Source: an uncultured Silvanigrella sp. | GTDB taxonomy: Bacteria > Bdellovibrionota_B > Oligoflexia > Silvanigrellales > Silvanigrellaceae | DNA length: 47,772 nucleotides | Assembly: GCA_903932045.1 (NCBI GenBank) | Contig: CAIZES010000200.1 | Location: forward strand, 1 to 47,772 | Direction of reading: 5' to 3' | Shown: piece by piece, positions 25,049 to 34,100 of the stretch | How the letters are laid out: every line of letters starts with the position of its first letter | How positions within the stretch are numbered: position 1 is the first letter of the stretch | The notes under the pieces: generated by a model | What the model was told of the DNA's origin: nothing | Databases searched by the model: none | What the model saw: only the letters and a program-made list of their open reading frames with translations | Translations under genes and position numbers: made by a program

Positions 25049-25513
25049 TCAGCTATGTTGTCCTTGTATTCTCTTTTCAAGTTGGTCAATTTTCGCCAAA
25101 CGCGTGCGATGACGCCCTTCTTCGAATTCAGTTGCAAGCCATAACTTAATCAAATCTAGAGCTCTGTGGTGATTGATTGTGCGAGCACCCATGCAACAAA
25201 CGTTTGCATCATTATGCAAACGACTCATTCTTGCAGTAAATTCATCATAAACAAGAGTGGCACGCACTCCTGGAAACTTATTCGCCGCAATACACATCCC
25301 AATGCCAGTACCGCAAATAAGAATGCCACGATCCACCCGAAGGTTCGAAACTTCCGATGCAACAATATCGGCATAATCAGGATAGTCCACTGAACCCACA
25401 GAATCAGTTGCCACACCATAATCTAAGACAACATGATCGGTAAGAGTCAAAAAATCAATAATATGACTCTTAAGTTCTTTTCCAGCATGATCAGAGGCTA
25501 TTGCTATTCTCAT
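25049..25513 (-). CDS. rpiB: Ribose-5-phosphate isomerase B
   Basis: 154 residues from the ATG at 25513, five bases after GGGG; the ORF extends 27 codons further upstream without family similarity. Interconverts ribose 5-phosphate and ribulose 5-phosphate. Signatures: IAIASDHAGKELK (3-15), VDYPDYADIVA, ICGTGIGMCIAANKFPGVRA (about 66-85) and LHNDANVCCMGART (about 100-113), including the usual active-site cysteine in the CGTGIG motif. It sits directly upstream of glyA (43 bp), a linkage seen in many bacteria. Confidence 0.95.
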   Translation of the reverse strand: MRIAIASDHAGKELKSHIIDFLTLTDHVVLDYGVATDSVGSVDYPDYADIVASEVSNLRVDRGILICGTGIGMCIAANKFPGVRATLVYDEFTARMSRLHNDANVCCMGARTINHHRALDLIKLWLATEFEEGRHRTRLAKIDQLEKRIQGQHS

Positions 25514-25643
25514 AACGTCCCCAAAGCCGGTAGAAAGTTCCCTTATCCGGCATTCGCATTTGATTTCAAAAAAAACAGGCTGTGTCTCTGGCAAAGCGAC
25601 TTGGGAACGAGAAATGCAACGCTAAAACGGTTTCTTGACTAGC

Positions 25644-25883
25644 TTAAACTTTGGCCGAAATAAACTTAACAGCGTCTCCCACTGTCTTAAGCTTATCTGA
25701 CTCGTCATCGGAGATGTTCACTCCGAAGTTTTCTTCAATTTCCATCAACAACTCTACGATATCGAGCGAGTCTGCACCGAGATCTTCTTGAAAACGCGAG
25801 GACGTTGTGATCGCCTTTTCCTCTATGCTCAGCTTTTCAGCAACAACCTTGATGACTTTTGCTTCGAGTTCTTTTGTATCCAT
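25644..25883 (-). CDS. acpP: Acyl carrier protein
   Basis: 79 residues, exactly family-sized and strongly acidic. The phosphopantetheine attachment site is the Ser of GADSLDIVELLMEIEENF (Ser at about 38). GGGAG stands seven bases before the ATG. In related clusters fabF usually follows acpP; here the next gene is rpiB, 130 bp away, so fabF is missing from its usual place. Divergent from the glycerate kinase gene. Confidence 0.97.
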   Translation of the reverse strand: MDTKELEAKVIKVVAEKLSIEEKAITTSSRFQEDLGADSLDIVELLMEIEENFGVNISDDESDKLKTVGDAVKFISAKV

Positions 25884-26084
25884 TCGTATTCTCCCTTACT
25901 TTAATTCTCGTAAAACCAGTCCAATTGCGTCACAGCCTATCCGGTACACATAGCAAAGCGCCCTTCCAAATGCAATTCAACGGGTACCCCACCTTCGTCA
26001 TCCGGGACTTGGTTCCCAAATAACTTCAGCATATGATTTCCATATCGCTTTTCCGCCCAACCTATCCACCGAAGGGAAACCTTT

Positions 26085-27251
26085 ATGCACGCTATTTTAG
26101 CACTCGATAAATTCAAAGGAACCTTCTCGGCACAAGAGGCCTGCGAGCTGGTGGCACGAGGCATTCGGAAACGAAATCCAAAAGTAATTTCGACGATTAT
26201 CCCCATGGCCGATGGTGGCGAAGGAACGGCAGAACTCATTGCATCAAAATTAGGCATGGAAGCTTTTGTCGTTACCGTACCCGATTGGAATGGCACCCAA
26301 ACAAAGTCTTGCATTTACTGGGACAACAAGCAACGCGTTGCCCTCGTTGAGTCGGCAACGGTTCTTGGCCTAGAATCTCCCCTGGGCAAGCAGCCCATTC
26401 AAGAAAACGCTCTCTTTCAGTCCAATTCCTTTGCTTTGGGAAAACTGATTCAAAAGGCCCTGGAGCTCCGCCCAATAGAACTCTGGATTGCCATTGGAGG
26501 AACCCTCACCGCTGACGCTGGATGGGGACTCGCCACAGCGCTGGGAGTGACTGCTCAAGACTTTTCTGGAAACATTCTCTATCCATGCCTCGAAAACATG
26601 GAAAAAATCACTTCCATCTCATTAAAGGGCGAACTATCAGAAGCCCTGCAACGAACCCGTGTGAGAGCCCTCTGTGATGTCAATGCCCCTGCAGCGCCTG
26701 TTAGCACAATATCCCTCGCTTCATTTCTACCGCAAAAAGGTGCAACACCAGCAGCCATTCCCCTTATCGAAAAGCGAATCACACACCTTTGGAAGCAACT
26801 GCAAGCATATTCGCGTCCAACCCTTGATCTTGAAAAGGCTGGCACTGGGGCTGGAGGAGGATTGTGCTTAGGACTCTCATCCGTTTTTCCAAATTTGCAT
26901 ATTGAACTCGGTGCAGAACGCTTGGCTCGGGTCAACAATCTTGCTGCTCACATTGCTCAAGCAAACGTGGTTGTCTGCGGAGAAGGCTGCCTCGACGATC
27001 AAACCTTCTACGGAAAGGCTCCCACAATTGTTTCCAAACTCGGAAAAAAAGCAAACGTTCCTGTTTTCGGAATTTTTGGGCAATACAGTGGAAAAATCAA
27101 TATAATGAAAGAAAAACTAGACGCAAAAAACATTCATTTTCTTTTCGAAAAACTTCCACACACTCATACCGAGCTCATAAGACAAAGCGAACTACGCCTC
27201 ATCGAGACTGGAGTCGCAATCGCTCACTGGCTCGAAACATCGGCTTTGTAA
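26085..27251 (+). CDS. Glycerate kinase (GlxK/GarK family)
   Basis: 388 residues. Phosphorylates D-glycerate in glyoxylate/serine metabolism. The family start is clear: ILALDKFKGTFSAQEACELVARGI (4-27), then IIPMADGGEGTAELIA (about 38-53), IAIGGTLTADAGWGLATALG (about 128-147), EKAGTGAGGGLCLGLSS (about 247-263) and VVCGEGCLDDQTFYGKAP (about 291-308). GAAGGG precedes the ATG. Its last 60 bp overlap the 3' end of prmC on the other strand, a tail-to-tail overlap. Whether the product is 2- or 3-phosphoglycerate cannot be read. Confidence 0.9.
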   Translation: MHAILALDKFKGTFSAQEACELVARGIRKRNPKVISTIIPMADGGEGTAELIASKLGMEAFVVTVPDWNGTQTKSCIYWDNKQRVALVESATVLGLESPLGKQPIQENALFQSNSFALGKLIQKALELRPIELWIAIGGTLTADAGWGLATALGVTAQDFSGNILYPCLENMEKITSISLKGELSEALQRTRVRALCDVNAPAAPVSTISLASFLPQKGATPAAIPLIEKRITHLWKQLQAYSRPTLDLEKAGTGAGGGLCLGLSSVFPNLHIELGAERLARVNNLAAHIAQANVVVCGEGCLDDQTFYGKAPTIVSKLGKKANVPVFGIFGQYSGKINIMKEKLDAKNIHFLFEKLPHTHTELIRQSELRLIETGVAIAHWLETSAL

Positions 27252-28250
27252 GCCCGAAACGCGACATAAAAAGCGAGCCCGCGACTCTAGGTCACGAAGT
27301 CCAAACCAACACTCCCGGGGAATTTCCCAAATCGGCAAATGAAACGAAAATTCATTCCACGAAGCACTATCAGCGAGTCCAACCGCATTCACAATTCTGT
27401 GAGGCGCCCCAGTTCCAAGCTCCATAGCAAACACCGAATTCTTAGACATTGTGTCTGTTGATAAGGCCCTTACAATTGCAGATCCATGTGCCAGACCTTC
27501 ATTTTCTGAAACAAGTGCAAGCTGGGGCTCAAAGTCACGCACAGTTGCCGCACAATTTTGCCATTCACTATGCGTGACATATGGCGGGTTTGCGACAAGA
27601 ATATCAATCTCTCCAAACTCAGAAACAAGTTTTTGCATGAGTGTGGTGTCAAAAACATCACCCTTTCGAAAATCAACATTTTCAGAAGAATTGAGAATAG
27701 CATTCTCGCGCGCAACATCTAAAGCGTCTTCTGAACAATCAACACCTATCACCTTTGCCTCGGGAAATTTTTTCGCCAAAGCAATTGCAAGACAGCCAGA
27801 ACCCGTACACAAATCAACAATAAAACGCGGGGTTTTAACATTTTTCTCCCAGCATACCAAAACAAAATCTAAAAGAGTTTCCGTTTCAGGGCGTGGAATA
27901 AGGACTCTTGAATCAACCAGAAGATCGAGGGTATGCCAATACTTTCGCCCCAACAAGTATGCAACAGGCTCTCCTGCAAGACGACGCTGAATCAACAAAC
28001 GCACCTGCGACCGCTCTTCCAAAGTTAAAGGGCGCTCATAATGCATGTAAAGCCGAACTTTATCGAGATTCAAAACCGATCCAAGAAGCAATTGACTATC
28101 AAGCAACGCTGTTTCAATACCTGCGTTTGAAAAACGCTTTGAAGTCCACGCCAAAACATCCTTAACAGTCCAAACTTCAGTCTGTTTGTCTGTCTGTTTG
28201 TCTGTCTGTTTCTCCGCAGCCTTTTGAGTACGATTCTCAACAATTGTCAT
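27192..28250 (-). CDS. prmC: Release factor glutamine methyltransferase
   Basis: 352 residues, longer than the usual 280-300. Methylates the Gln of the GGQ motif in release factors. The catalytic domain has VDLCTGSGCLAIALAKKFPEAKVIGVDCS (SAM-binding motif I, about 141-169) and the substrate-binding NPPYVT (about 215-220). The N-terminal helical domain (about 28-110) has LLLGSVLNLDKVRLY and RRLAGEPVAYLLGRKYW. Residues 13-26 are a KQTD repeat. The extra C-terminal 50 residues are Cys- and Arg-rich and overlap glycerate kinase antisense. The start overlaps the prfA stop (ATGA), so enzyme and substrate are made together. Confidence 0.95.
   Translation of the reverse strand: MTIVENRTQKAAEKQTDKQTDKQTEVWTVKDVLAWTSKRFSNAGIETALLDSQLLLGSVLNLDKVRLYMHYERPLTLEERSQVRLLIQRRLAGEPVAYLLGRKYWHTLDLLVDSRVLIPRPETETLLDFVLVCWEKNVKTPRFIVDLCTGSGCLAIALAKKFPEAKVIGVDCSEDALDVARENAILNSSENVDFRKGDVFDTTLMQKLVSEFGEIDILVANPPYVTHSEWQNCAATVRDFEPQLALVSENEGLAHGSAIVRALSTDTMSKNSVFAMELGTGAPHRIVNAVGLADSASWNEFSFHLPIWEIPRECWFGLRDLESRARFLCRVSGLQSRCFEPVSDCDSSLDEA
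28178..28213. repeat. 12-bp tandem repeat at the prmC N-terminus
   Basis: Three copies of a TCTGTTTGTCTG-type 12-bp unit (+ strand), in frame, encoding KQTD repeats ahead of the PrmC fold. Confidence 0.85.
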
Positions 28251-29329
28251 AGCCCATTGTCCGAAATTGCTTGTCTTGCCAAAGCCTCGACATTTGCTTT
28301 CTCCTGCAAAACCGCCACAATCTCACCAATATTACCCTCTAAAAATGAATCAATAGCGTGAGTTGTGTAGTTCACTCGATGGTCGGTAACACGCGACTGC
28401 GGAAAATTATATGTTCGAATACGCTCACTACGATCTCCGCGTCCCACCTGTGATCTTCGTTCTTCAGAAAGCAAACGATCGTGTTCCTCTTGAGCTTTTT
28501 CCAACAAGCGCGACTTCAAGATTTTCATGGCCCGAGCACGATTTTTTATTTGCGAACGTTCATCTTGGCAGGTAACAACAATTCCTGTCGGAATATGTGT
28601 AAGACGCACTGCTGAATCGGTTCTATTCACATGCTGACCGCCCGCGCCACTGGCTCGATAGGTGTCCACACGCAAATCAGATTCGTTCACTGATACTTCA
28701 ACTTCATCGGCTTCGGGCAATATAGCCACGGTTACCGTTGAGGTATGAACACGCCCCTGCGACTCCGTCACAGGAACACGCTGAACTCGATGCACTCCGC
28801 TTTCATGCTTTAGAAAACGATAAACAGCCTTGCCCTCAACAAGAGCAATTGCTTCTTTCAAACCACCCAAACCGTTTTCGTTGGTAGAAAGAACCTCAAA
28901 ACGCCACCCCTGCCCTTCGCAGTAACGAGTGTACATTCTGAACAAATCAGCTACAAACAAGCTTGCCTCATCCCCGCCTGCACCTGCACGAATTTCCAGA
29001 ATCACATTCCGCTCATCGTTCTGATCTTTGGGTAATAAGAAAAATTTCAGCTTGTCTTCCAACTCAATCTTTCGATCTCGTAAGGTCACTTGCTCTTGGC
29101 GAGCGAGTTCAGCCATTTCTCCCGAACTATCTTCCAAAAGCACAGTGACTTCATCAATTTCATGCATGCACTTTTTGAGTTCGCGATACAACTGAACGCC
29201 TTCGTCGATTTCCGCGCGTTCTTTACTTAACTTACGAAATTGATTGGTGTCCGATATAACTTCGGAGCGACTCAGAAGACTGTCAATTTCGAGAAATCGT
29301 TTCTCAAGTTTTGCAAGTTGGGACAGCAT
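28247..29329 (-). CDS. prfA: Peptide chain release factor 1
   Basis: 360 residues from the ATG at 29329 (GGAG nine bases upstream), the standard RF1 length; a TTG five codons earlier is rejected. It recognises UAA and UAG through the PxT anticodon-like motif, here PVT in RVPVTESQGRVHTSTV (about 187-202). The catalytic GGQ is in RASGAGGQHVNRTDSAVRLTH (about 226-246), with EIRAGAGGDEASLFVADLFRMY upstream. The GGQ glutamine is the PrmC target, and prmC follows with a 4-bp overlap. A terminator separates prfA from rpmE. Confidence 0.97.
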   Translation of the reverse strand: MLSQLAKLEKRFLEIDSLLSRSEVISDTNQFRKLSKERAEIDEGVQLYRELKKCMHEIDEVTVLLEDSSGEMAELARQEQVTLRDRKIELEDKLKFFLLPKDQNDERNVILEIRAGAGGDEASLFVADLFRMYTRYCEGQGWRFEVLSTNENGLGGLKEAIALVEGKAVYRFLKHESGVHRVQRVPVTESQGRVHTSTVTVAILPEADEVEVSVNESDLRVDTYRASGAGGQHVNRTDSAVRLTHIPTGIVVTCQDERSQIKNRARAMKILKSRLLEKAQEEHDRLLSEERRSQVGRGDRSERIRTYNFPQSRVTDHRVNYTTHAIDSFLEGNIGEIVAVLQEKANVEALARQAISDNGL

Positions 29330-29345
29330 ATTCCTTAGCTCCAAA

Positions 29346-29392
29346 AAGAAAAACCCTTCGATGTACGCAGAAACGTATCAACGAAGGGGTTT
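29346..29392 (-). terminator. Rho-independent terminator after rpmE
   Basis: AAACCCTTCG (29351-29360) pairs with CGAAGGGGTTT (29382-29392), one bulged G. On the minus strand the stem runs into a TTTTTCTTTTT tract. It lies 19 bp after the rpmE stop and just upstream of prfA. Confidence 0.8.
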
Positions 29393-29410
29393 GCTAACAG
29401 AAACAAGAAA

Positions 29411-29623
29411 CTACTTAGCTGCTGTTTTAGTACCGTACTTACGGTTAAATTTCTCGATACGACCTGCTGTATCCAAAACCTTGTGCTTGCCAGTAAAGAA
29501 AGGATGGCAGGTGTGGCACACGTCAACTTTTAGTTGTGAACGAGTGCTACGTGTTTGGTAGTGATAGCCGCAAGCGCAGCTGACTTCGCAAGGTCCGTAC
29601 TTAGGATGAATATCGTTTTTCAT
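29411..29623 (-). CDS. rpmE: Large ribosomal subunit protein bL31, zinc-binding form
   Basis: 70 residues from the ATG at 29623, six bases after GGAG; this gives the family start MKNDIHPKYGPC. Four metal-site candidates are visible (C12 or C16, C18, C35/C38: CEVSCACG and CHTCHPFFTGKHK), so it is the C+ zinc type. The C-terminus DTAGRIEKFNRKYG is typical. It lies between truB and prfA with a hairpin in its leader and a terminator after it, so it is probably its own unit or a read-through gene. Confidence 0.95.
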   Translation of the reverse strand: MKNDIHPKYGPCEVSCACGYHYQTRSTRSQLKVDVCHTCHPFFTGKHKVLDTAGRIEKFNRKYGTKTAAK

Positions 29624-29645
29624 AAATAACTCCTGGGCAATATCG

Positions 29646-29663
29646 GGCCCGCTTCTACGGGCC
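29646..29663 (-). promoter_or_regulatory. Hairpin in the rpmE leader
   Basis: GGCCCG (29646-29651) pairs with CGGGCC (29658-29663), loop 6 nt, 22 bases upstream of the rpmE start. No T-tract follows, so it is a leader structure rather than a terminator. bL31 genes in several bacteria are autoregulated through leader RNA; that role here is inferred. Confidence 0.45.
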
Positions 29664-29754
29664 GTAAGTCTCGTTGGGATAGCACAGCCACTCCCGTGGG
29701 TCAACCTCTGGTTTCAGCTTTACCTGAAAGAAAAAATCTCGCCAAAGCGCTGGA

Positions 29755-30723
29755 TCAAAGTTTTTTTCTAGGTTGAACCTTAAGCATTCCGCCCTCAGAA
29801 GGCCAAAACTCCGCTAAAAAGGTAATCCCGGAAGAACATCGCACAAGGCCCCAGAAAGGGGTTAAAAACTGTTCTGGAGAACCACGTAACCACTCAAAAC
29901 ATTGAGCAGCTTCCTCAAAACCATTTCCTACAGACAAGCACTTCTCTATGCCAAAGCCCTGCCCCAAAACAATAGGCATGGCGGGAACGAGGTCTTCTGG
30001 CGGACGCAAAGCTCCCAAAAGGCCTGCCTTCAAAGCGTCTCCATCCAAACCATTCAACACCAGCGCCTCACTCACCGACCACGGCTCCACAAGTTCGCGT
30101 CTCAAAATCGAACAATGACCACATGTATTCAAGGCTCTTGCGATGTCGCGAGCTAAGCTACGAACATAGGTGCCCTTGCCACAAATCACAAAAAAATCGA
30201 GAAGACTTTTGCCTGCAGAATCACTTCGCAAACCTTTAAAAGTAAGTTCATATATATACACTTCGCGGGTCTTGGTTTCAATTTCACGAGGCAACACACC
30301 GTGCCTGCGCATGTGTTCGTACAGGCTTATACCATCCATTTTAATTGCGCTGTACGCAGGTGGAACTTGCGAAATCTTTCCTAGGAATTGCTGACGCACA
30401 AGCTCAATCTGTTCAGAAACGTCGGCCGAAACGGGCTGTTCCCAAACAACCTTGCCGTCAGAATCGAGCGTATCTGTTTCCACTCCCAACGAAATCGTGA
30501 ATGAATATGCTTTCTTGCCATCCATCACTTTATCGTTGAGTCGTGTTGCTCCACCCAAAAGAATTGGCAATAAGCCCGACGCAAAAGGATCAAGTGTTCC
30601 TAAATGCCCAACCTGAGAAATGCCCAAATTACGTTTCACCAAACGCACAACGGTCATGCTTGTGAAGCCAACGGGCTTGTCAATGAGGATAAAACCGGTT
30701 CGCGGAGACACATCCAACGTCAT
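29755..30723 (-). CDS. truB: tRNA pseudouridine-55 synthase
   Basis: 322 residues. Makes psi55 in the T-loop of tRNA. The start GFILIDKPVGFTSMTVVRLVKR (about 10-31) and the catalytic motif GHLGTLDPFASGLLPILLGGATR (about 39-61, Asp in TLDP) are textbook TruB, followed by KAYSFTISLGVETDTLDSDG and PPAYSAIKMDG. KGTYVRSLARDIA (about 182-194) is also present. It begins immediately after the rbfA stop with no gap. Confidence 0.97.
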   Translation of the reverse strand: MTLDVSPRTGFILIDKPVGFTSMTVVRLVKRNLGISQVGHLGTLDPFASGLLPILLGGATRLNDKVMDGKKAYSFTISLGVETDTLDSDGKVVWEQPVSADVSEQIELVRQQFLGKISQVPPAYSAIKMDGISLYEHMRRHGVLPREIETKTREVYIYELTFKGLRSDSAGKSLLDFFVICGKGTYVRSLARDIARALNTCGHCSILRRELVEPWSVSEALVLNGLDGDALKAGLLGALRPPEDLVPAMPIVLGQGFGIEKCLSVGNGFEEAAQCFEWLRGSPEQFLTPFWGLVRCSSGITFLAEFWPSEGGMLKVQPRKKL

Positions 30724-31146
30724 TCAATTTTTTTCCGTTGGAGATTCCGTTGGAGATTCCGTTGACACTTCTGAGGCATTTGCTTCGTCCTGTTCACGCT
30801 CGCGACGCACTTCTCCTAAAATATCGTTCATTCTAGCAGCCCGAGCCGCTGTTTCATCAAATTGAAATACAACCTCAGGAGTATATCGAAGCCGCAAAGC
30901 CTCGCCCAACGACCGTCGAACAAAACTTGCCGCACTTCGAAAACCTTTTTCAGCCTCCGACCGTCGCGGTTCTTCATCACCACGAACCGAAAAATACACG
31001 CGTGCTAGCTGAAGATCCGGAGAAACCTTCACATCAAGAATAGTCACATCACGAAGTCGAGGATCGGAAATTTTCCCCATCACCAACAACGTCGCAATGT
31101 GCTCACGAATATCTTCAGAAATCTGACGAATTCTCTTAGTTCCCAC
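30724..31146 (-). CDS. rbfA: Ribosome-binding factor A
   Basis: 140 residues from a GTG four bases after GGAGG. A 30S maturation and cold-adaptation factor with a KH-like fold. Family features: QISEDIREHIATLLVMGKISDPRLRDVTILDVKVSPDLQLARVYFS at about 8-53, though read here in pieces, and LRLRYTPEVVFQFDETAARAARMNDIL (about 85-111). A Glu/Ser/Thr-rich tail ends in a short TESP repeat. It sits 13 bp after infB and abuts truB, the standard order. Confidence 0.93.
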   Translation of the reverse strand: MGTKRIRQISEDIREHIATLLVMGKISDPRLRDVTILDVKVSPDLQLARVYFSVRGDEEPRRSEAEKGFRSAASFVRRSLGEALRLRYTPEVVFQFDETAARAARMNDILGEVRREREQDEANASEVSTESPTESPTEKN

Positions 31147-31159
31147 TAGCCCTCCAAAC

Positions 31160-34100
31160 TCAGTTCAGAGTCGCTGCAGTTTCTTCAATAACAAAGGCCT
31201 CAAGAACATCACTCACCTTAAGATCGTTGTAGTTCTCTACACCCAAGCCACACTCAAACCCTTGTAGAACTTCTTTTGCATCATCCTTGAAACGCTTCAA
31301 AGACGAAATCCGGCCAGTATAAACAACCGTTCCATCACGCACAACTCGAACGTGAGCATTTCGAATAACTTTGCCATCAGTAATAAAAGATCCGGCAATC
31401 ACACCAATTTTTGGAACTGAGAACAAGCTACGAATCTCGGCTCGACCCAATACTTTCTCAGTACGAATAGGATCAAGACGCCCAGCCATTGCAAGACGTA
31501 CGCTATCAATGAGTTCATAAATAATCGAGAAACAACGAATTTCAATACCATCCTGCTCGGCAATGGATGCTGCCATGCGATCTGGACGCACATTGAAACC
31601 AATAATCAAAGCTCCAGCGGCCTTTGCAAAAACAACATCTGTTTCAGTAACTCCACCCACAGCAGAGTGAATGATCTTTGTTTTTACTTTGTCCGTATTT
31701 AGCTTCAGTACCGACGCTTTAATAGCTTCCACAGACCCCTGTGTATCGCCCTTGATAATCAGGGGAAGTTCTTTTGTTGTGCTGTCTGCTTGGGCCATAC
31801 GAGCCATAAGGTCTTCAACTGAAGCTTTTTTCTCGGCCGCAAGTGCACCCATACGCGCTTTTTCAAAGCGATATGCGACAGCTTCTTTGGCAACATCATC
31901 ATTTGCGACAACGTTAAACTGATCGCCAGCCGCAGGAACACGATCCAGACCCAGTATTTCTACCGGTGTTGCAGGATCCGCTTCCAACAGTTTTTCTCCG
32001 CGGTCACTAAACATAGCGCGAACACGACCGTACGAGGTTCCAGCGACAATCCAATCGGAAACGCGCAAAGTTCCCTGAGTAATTAGAACGGTAGCAACAG
32101 GACCACGAGCCTTGTCCAATTTAGCTTCAACCACAACGCCACTTGATGGAACAGCGATGCGAGCCTTAAGCTCCAAGACTTCGGACTGAAGAAGAATAGA
32201 TTCCAAGAGATTGTCCACACCCTGCTTTGTCTTTGCAGAGACCTGAACAAACATATGCTCACCACCCCACTCCTCGGAGGTTACACCGTGCTGAGACAAC
32301 TCGCGCTGAACGCGATCAATGTTAATTCCGGGCTTATCAACTTTGTTAATTGCAACAATTATCGGTACGTTTGCCGACTTCGCATGATTAATTGCCTCAA
32401 TTGTCTGAGGCATCACGCCGTCGTCGGCGGCAACAACTAAAATAACAATATCCGTAATTTGAGCACCACGGGCACGCATTGCAGTAAACGCCTCATGACC
32501 CGGAGTATCCAAGAAGGTAATTTTCTGACCATTGCAAGTTACTTGGTAAGCACCAATGTGTTGCGTTATGCCTCCAGCCTCACCTGCAGCAACTTCAGCC
32601 TTGCGAATAGCATCCAGTAATGAGGTCTTACCATGGTCAACGTGTCCCATAACTGTCACAACAGGCGCACGTTCAACCTCAGGCTCAGCAGAGGTATCAC
32701 CCGACTTCTTACTCAAAATATCACCAATAGACACTGTTGTATTCTGAGTTTCAAAACCAAATTCCTGCGCAACAACTGTTGCTGTTTCAAAATCGAGAGC
32801 TTGGTTAACGGAAGCCATCATCCCAAACTGCATAAGAGTCTTGATAACAGCGCCGACTTTTACACTCAGCTCGCCAGCAAGATCATTTACAGTGATAGAA
32901 GCATCCACTCGCACAATTTTCTTTGATGCTTTTGTAGGATTCGCCGTTTCCGCTCTGCGCATTTCGCGCTTGCGAGCGGCCGCGGAAGCACCAGATCCAC
33001 GTTTACGATTTGGAATAGGAGCATACACAGTGCGAACACCGACAGCTGCACCATCTTCTGATCCTTCTGAATTTGGTAGCTCAAAATCTTCTGACAACAA
33101 CTCATCTTGGAATTCGTCATGACGACCTTTAACTTTTCCATGACGACGCGACTCTTCCTCTTCCGTACCACGACGATCACGATCTCTATCACGATCCGCT
33201 CTCGGACGAATTCCGCCTTCTTTGGTTGGAAGAACATCTGAAGTCACAAAAGATGTTGGTCTACCGCCTGCAGCACCAGCGCCAGCACCGCCACCAAAAC
33301 GAGCGCCACCGCCCGCACTGCCGAAGCGATTTCCACGATCACCAGATTGATCTCCTTCTGGACGAGGACCAAATCCCGGACGCGGAGAAAACGGACGACC
33401 ACCCTCTGGGCGAGTAAAACCACCACGTTGATCATCACGCTGCCCTTGGGCCGGACGCCCTCCCGGAGTTTGCTGCCCTTGCTGCCCTTGCTGCCCTTGG
33501 GGCGCGCCTCCGGCGCCAGGCGGACGAGCTGTGTATTGACGATTTCCATCAGCGGGGCGCATGTAAGTCCGCGAACCAGGACTACCCGAAACAAGAGTTG
33601 TTTGCACCTGTGGTTTGCCCTGCGCAGAATAAGTAGCTGCAGGTTGCGGGGTTGGCACAGGGGCTTTTCGTACAATAACAGCCCCGGAAAAAGTCTGTTT
33701 CGGTGCTTGCGCAGGCGTTTGCAATTGTTGAGCAGAGGCCTGAGCTTGAGTCGGACCTTGAGAACGACCCGTAGCACTTGCTTGAGGCTGTGCTGCAGTT
33801 GCTTGAGGCTGTGCTGCAGTTGCTTGAGGCTGTGCTGCACTTGCTTGAGGCTGTGCTGCACTTGCTTGAGGCTGTGCTGCACTTGCTTGAGGCTGTGCTG
33901 CACTTGCTTGAGGCTGCGCTGCACTTGCTTGAGGCTGCGCTGCACTTGCTTGAGGCTGTGCTGCACTTGCTTGAGGCTGTGCTGCACTTGCCGGCGATTC
34001 TAAAATGACTTCTGAATGAAATGGCTTTGCAACTTCAATCGGCTCCGCCGCAGGAGATGGAATTTCAACTCTCTCGACCGGCGAAGAAGAAGGTTGTTGA

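Noticed and set aside
33778-34008. Plus-strand ORF made of LEAVLH/LEAVLQ repeats
   Set aside because: It is the antisense reading of the 21-bp repeat in infB; the minus frame carries a complete IF-2 protein.
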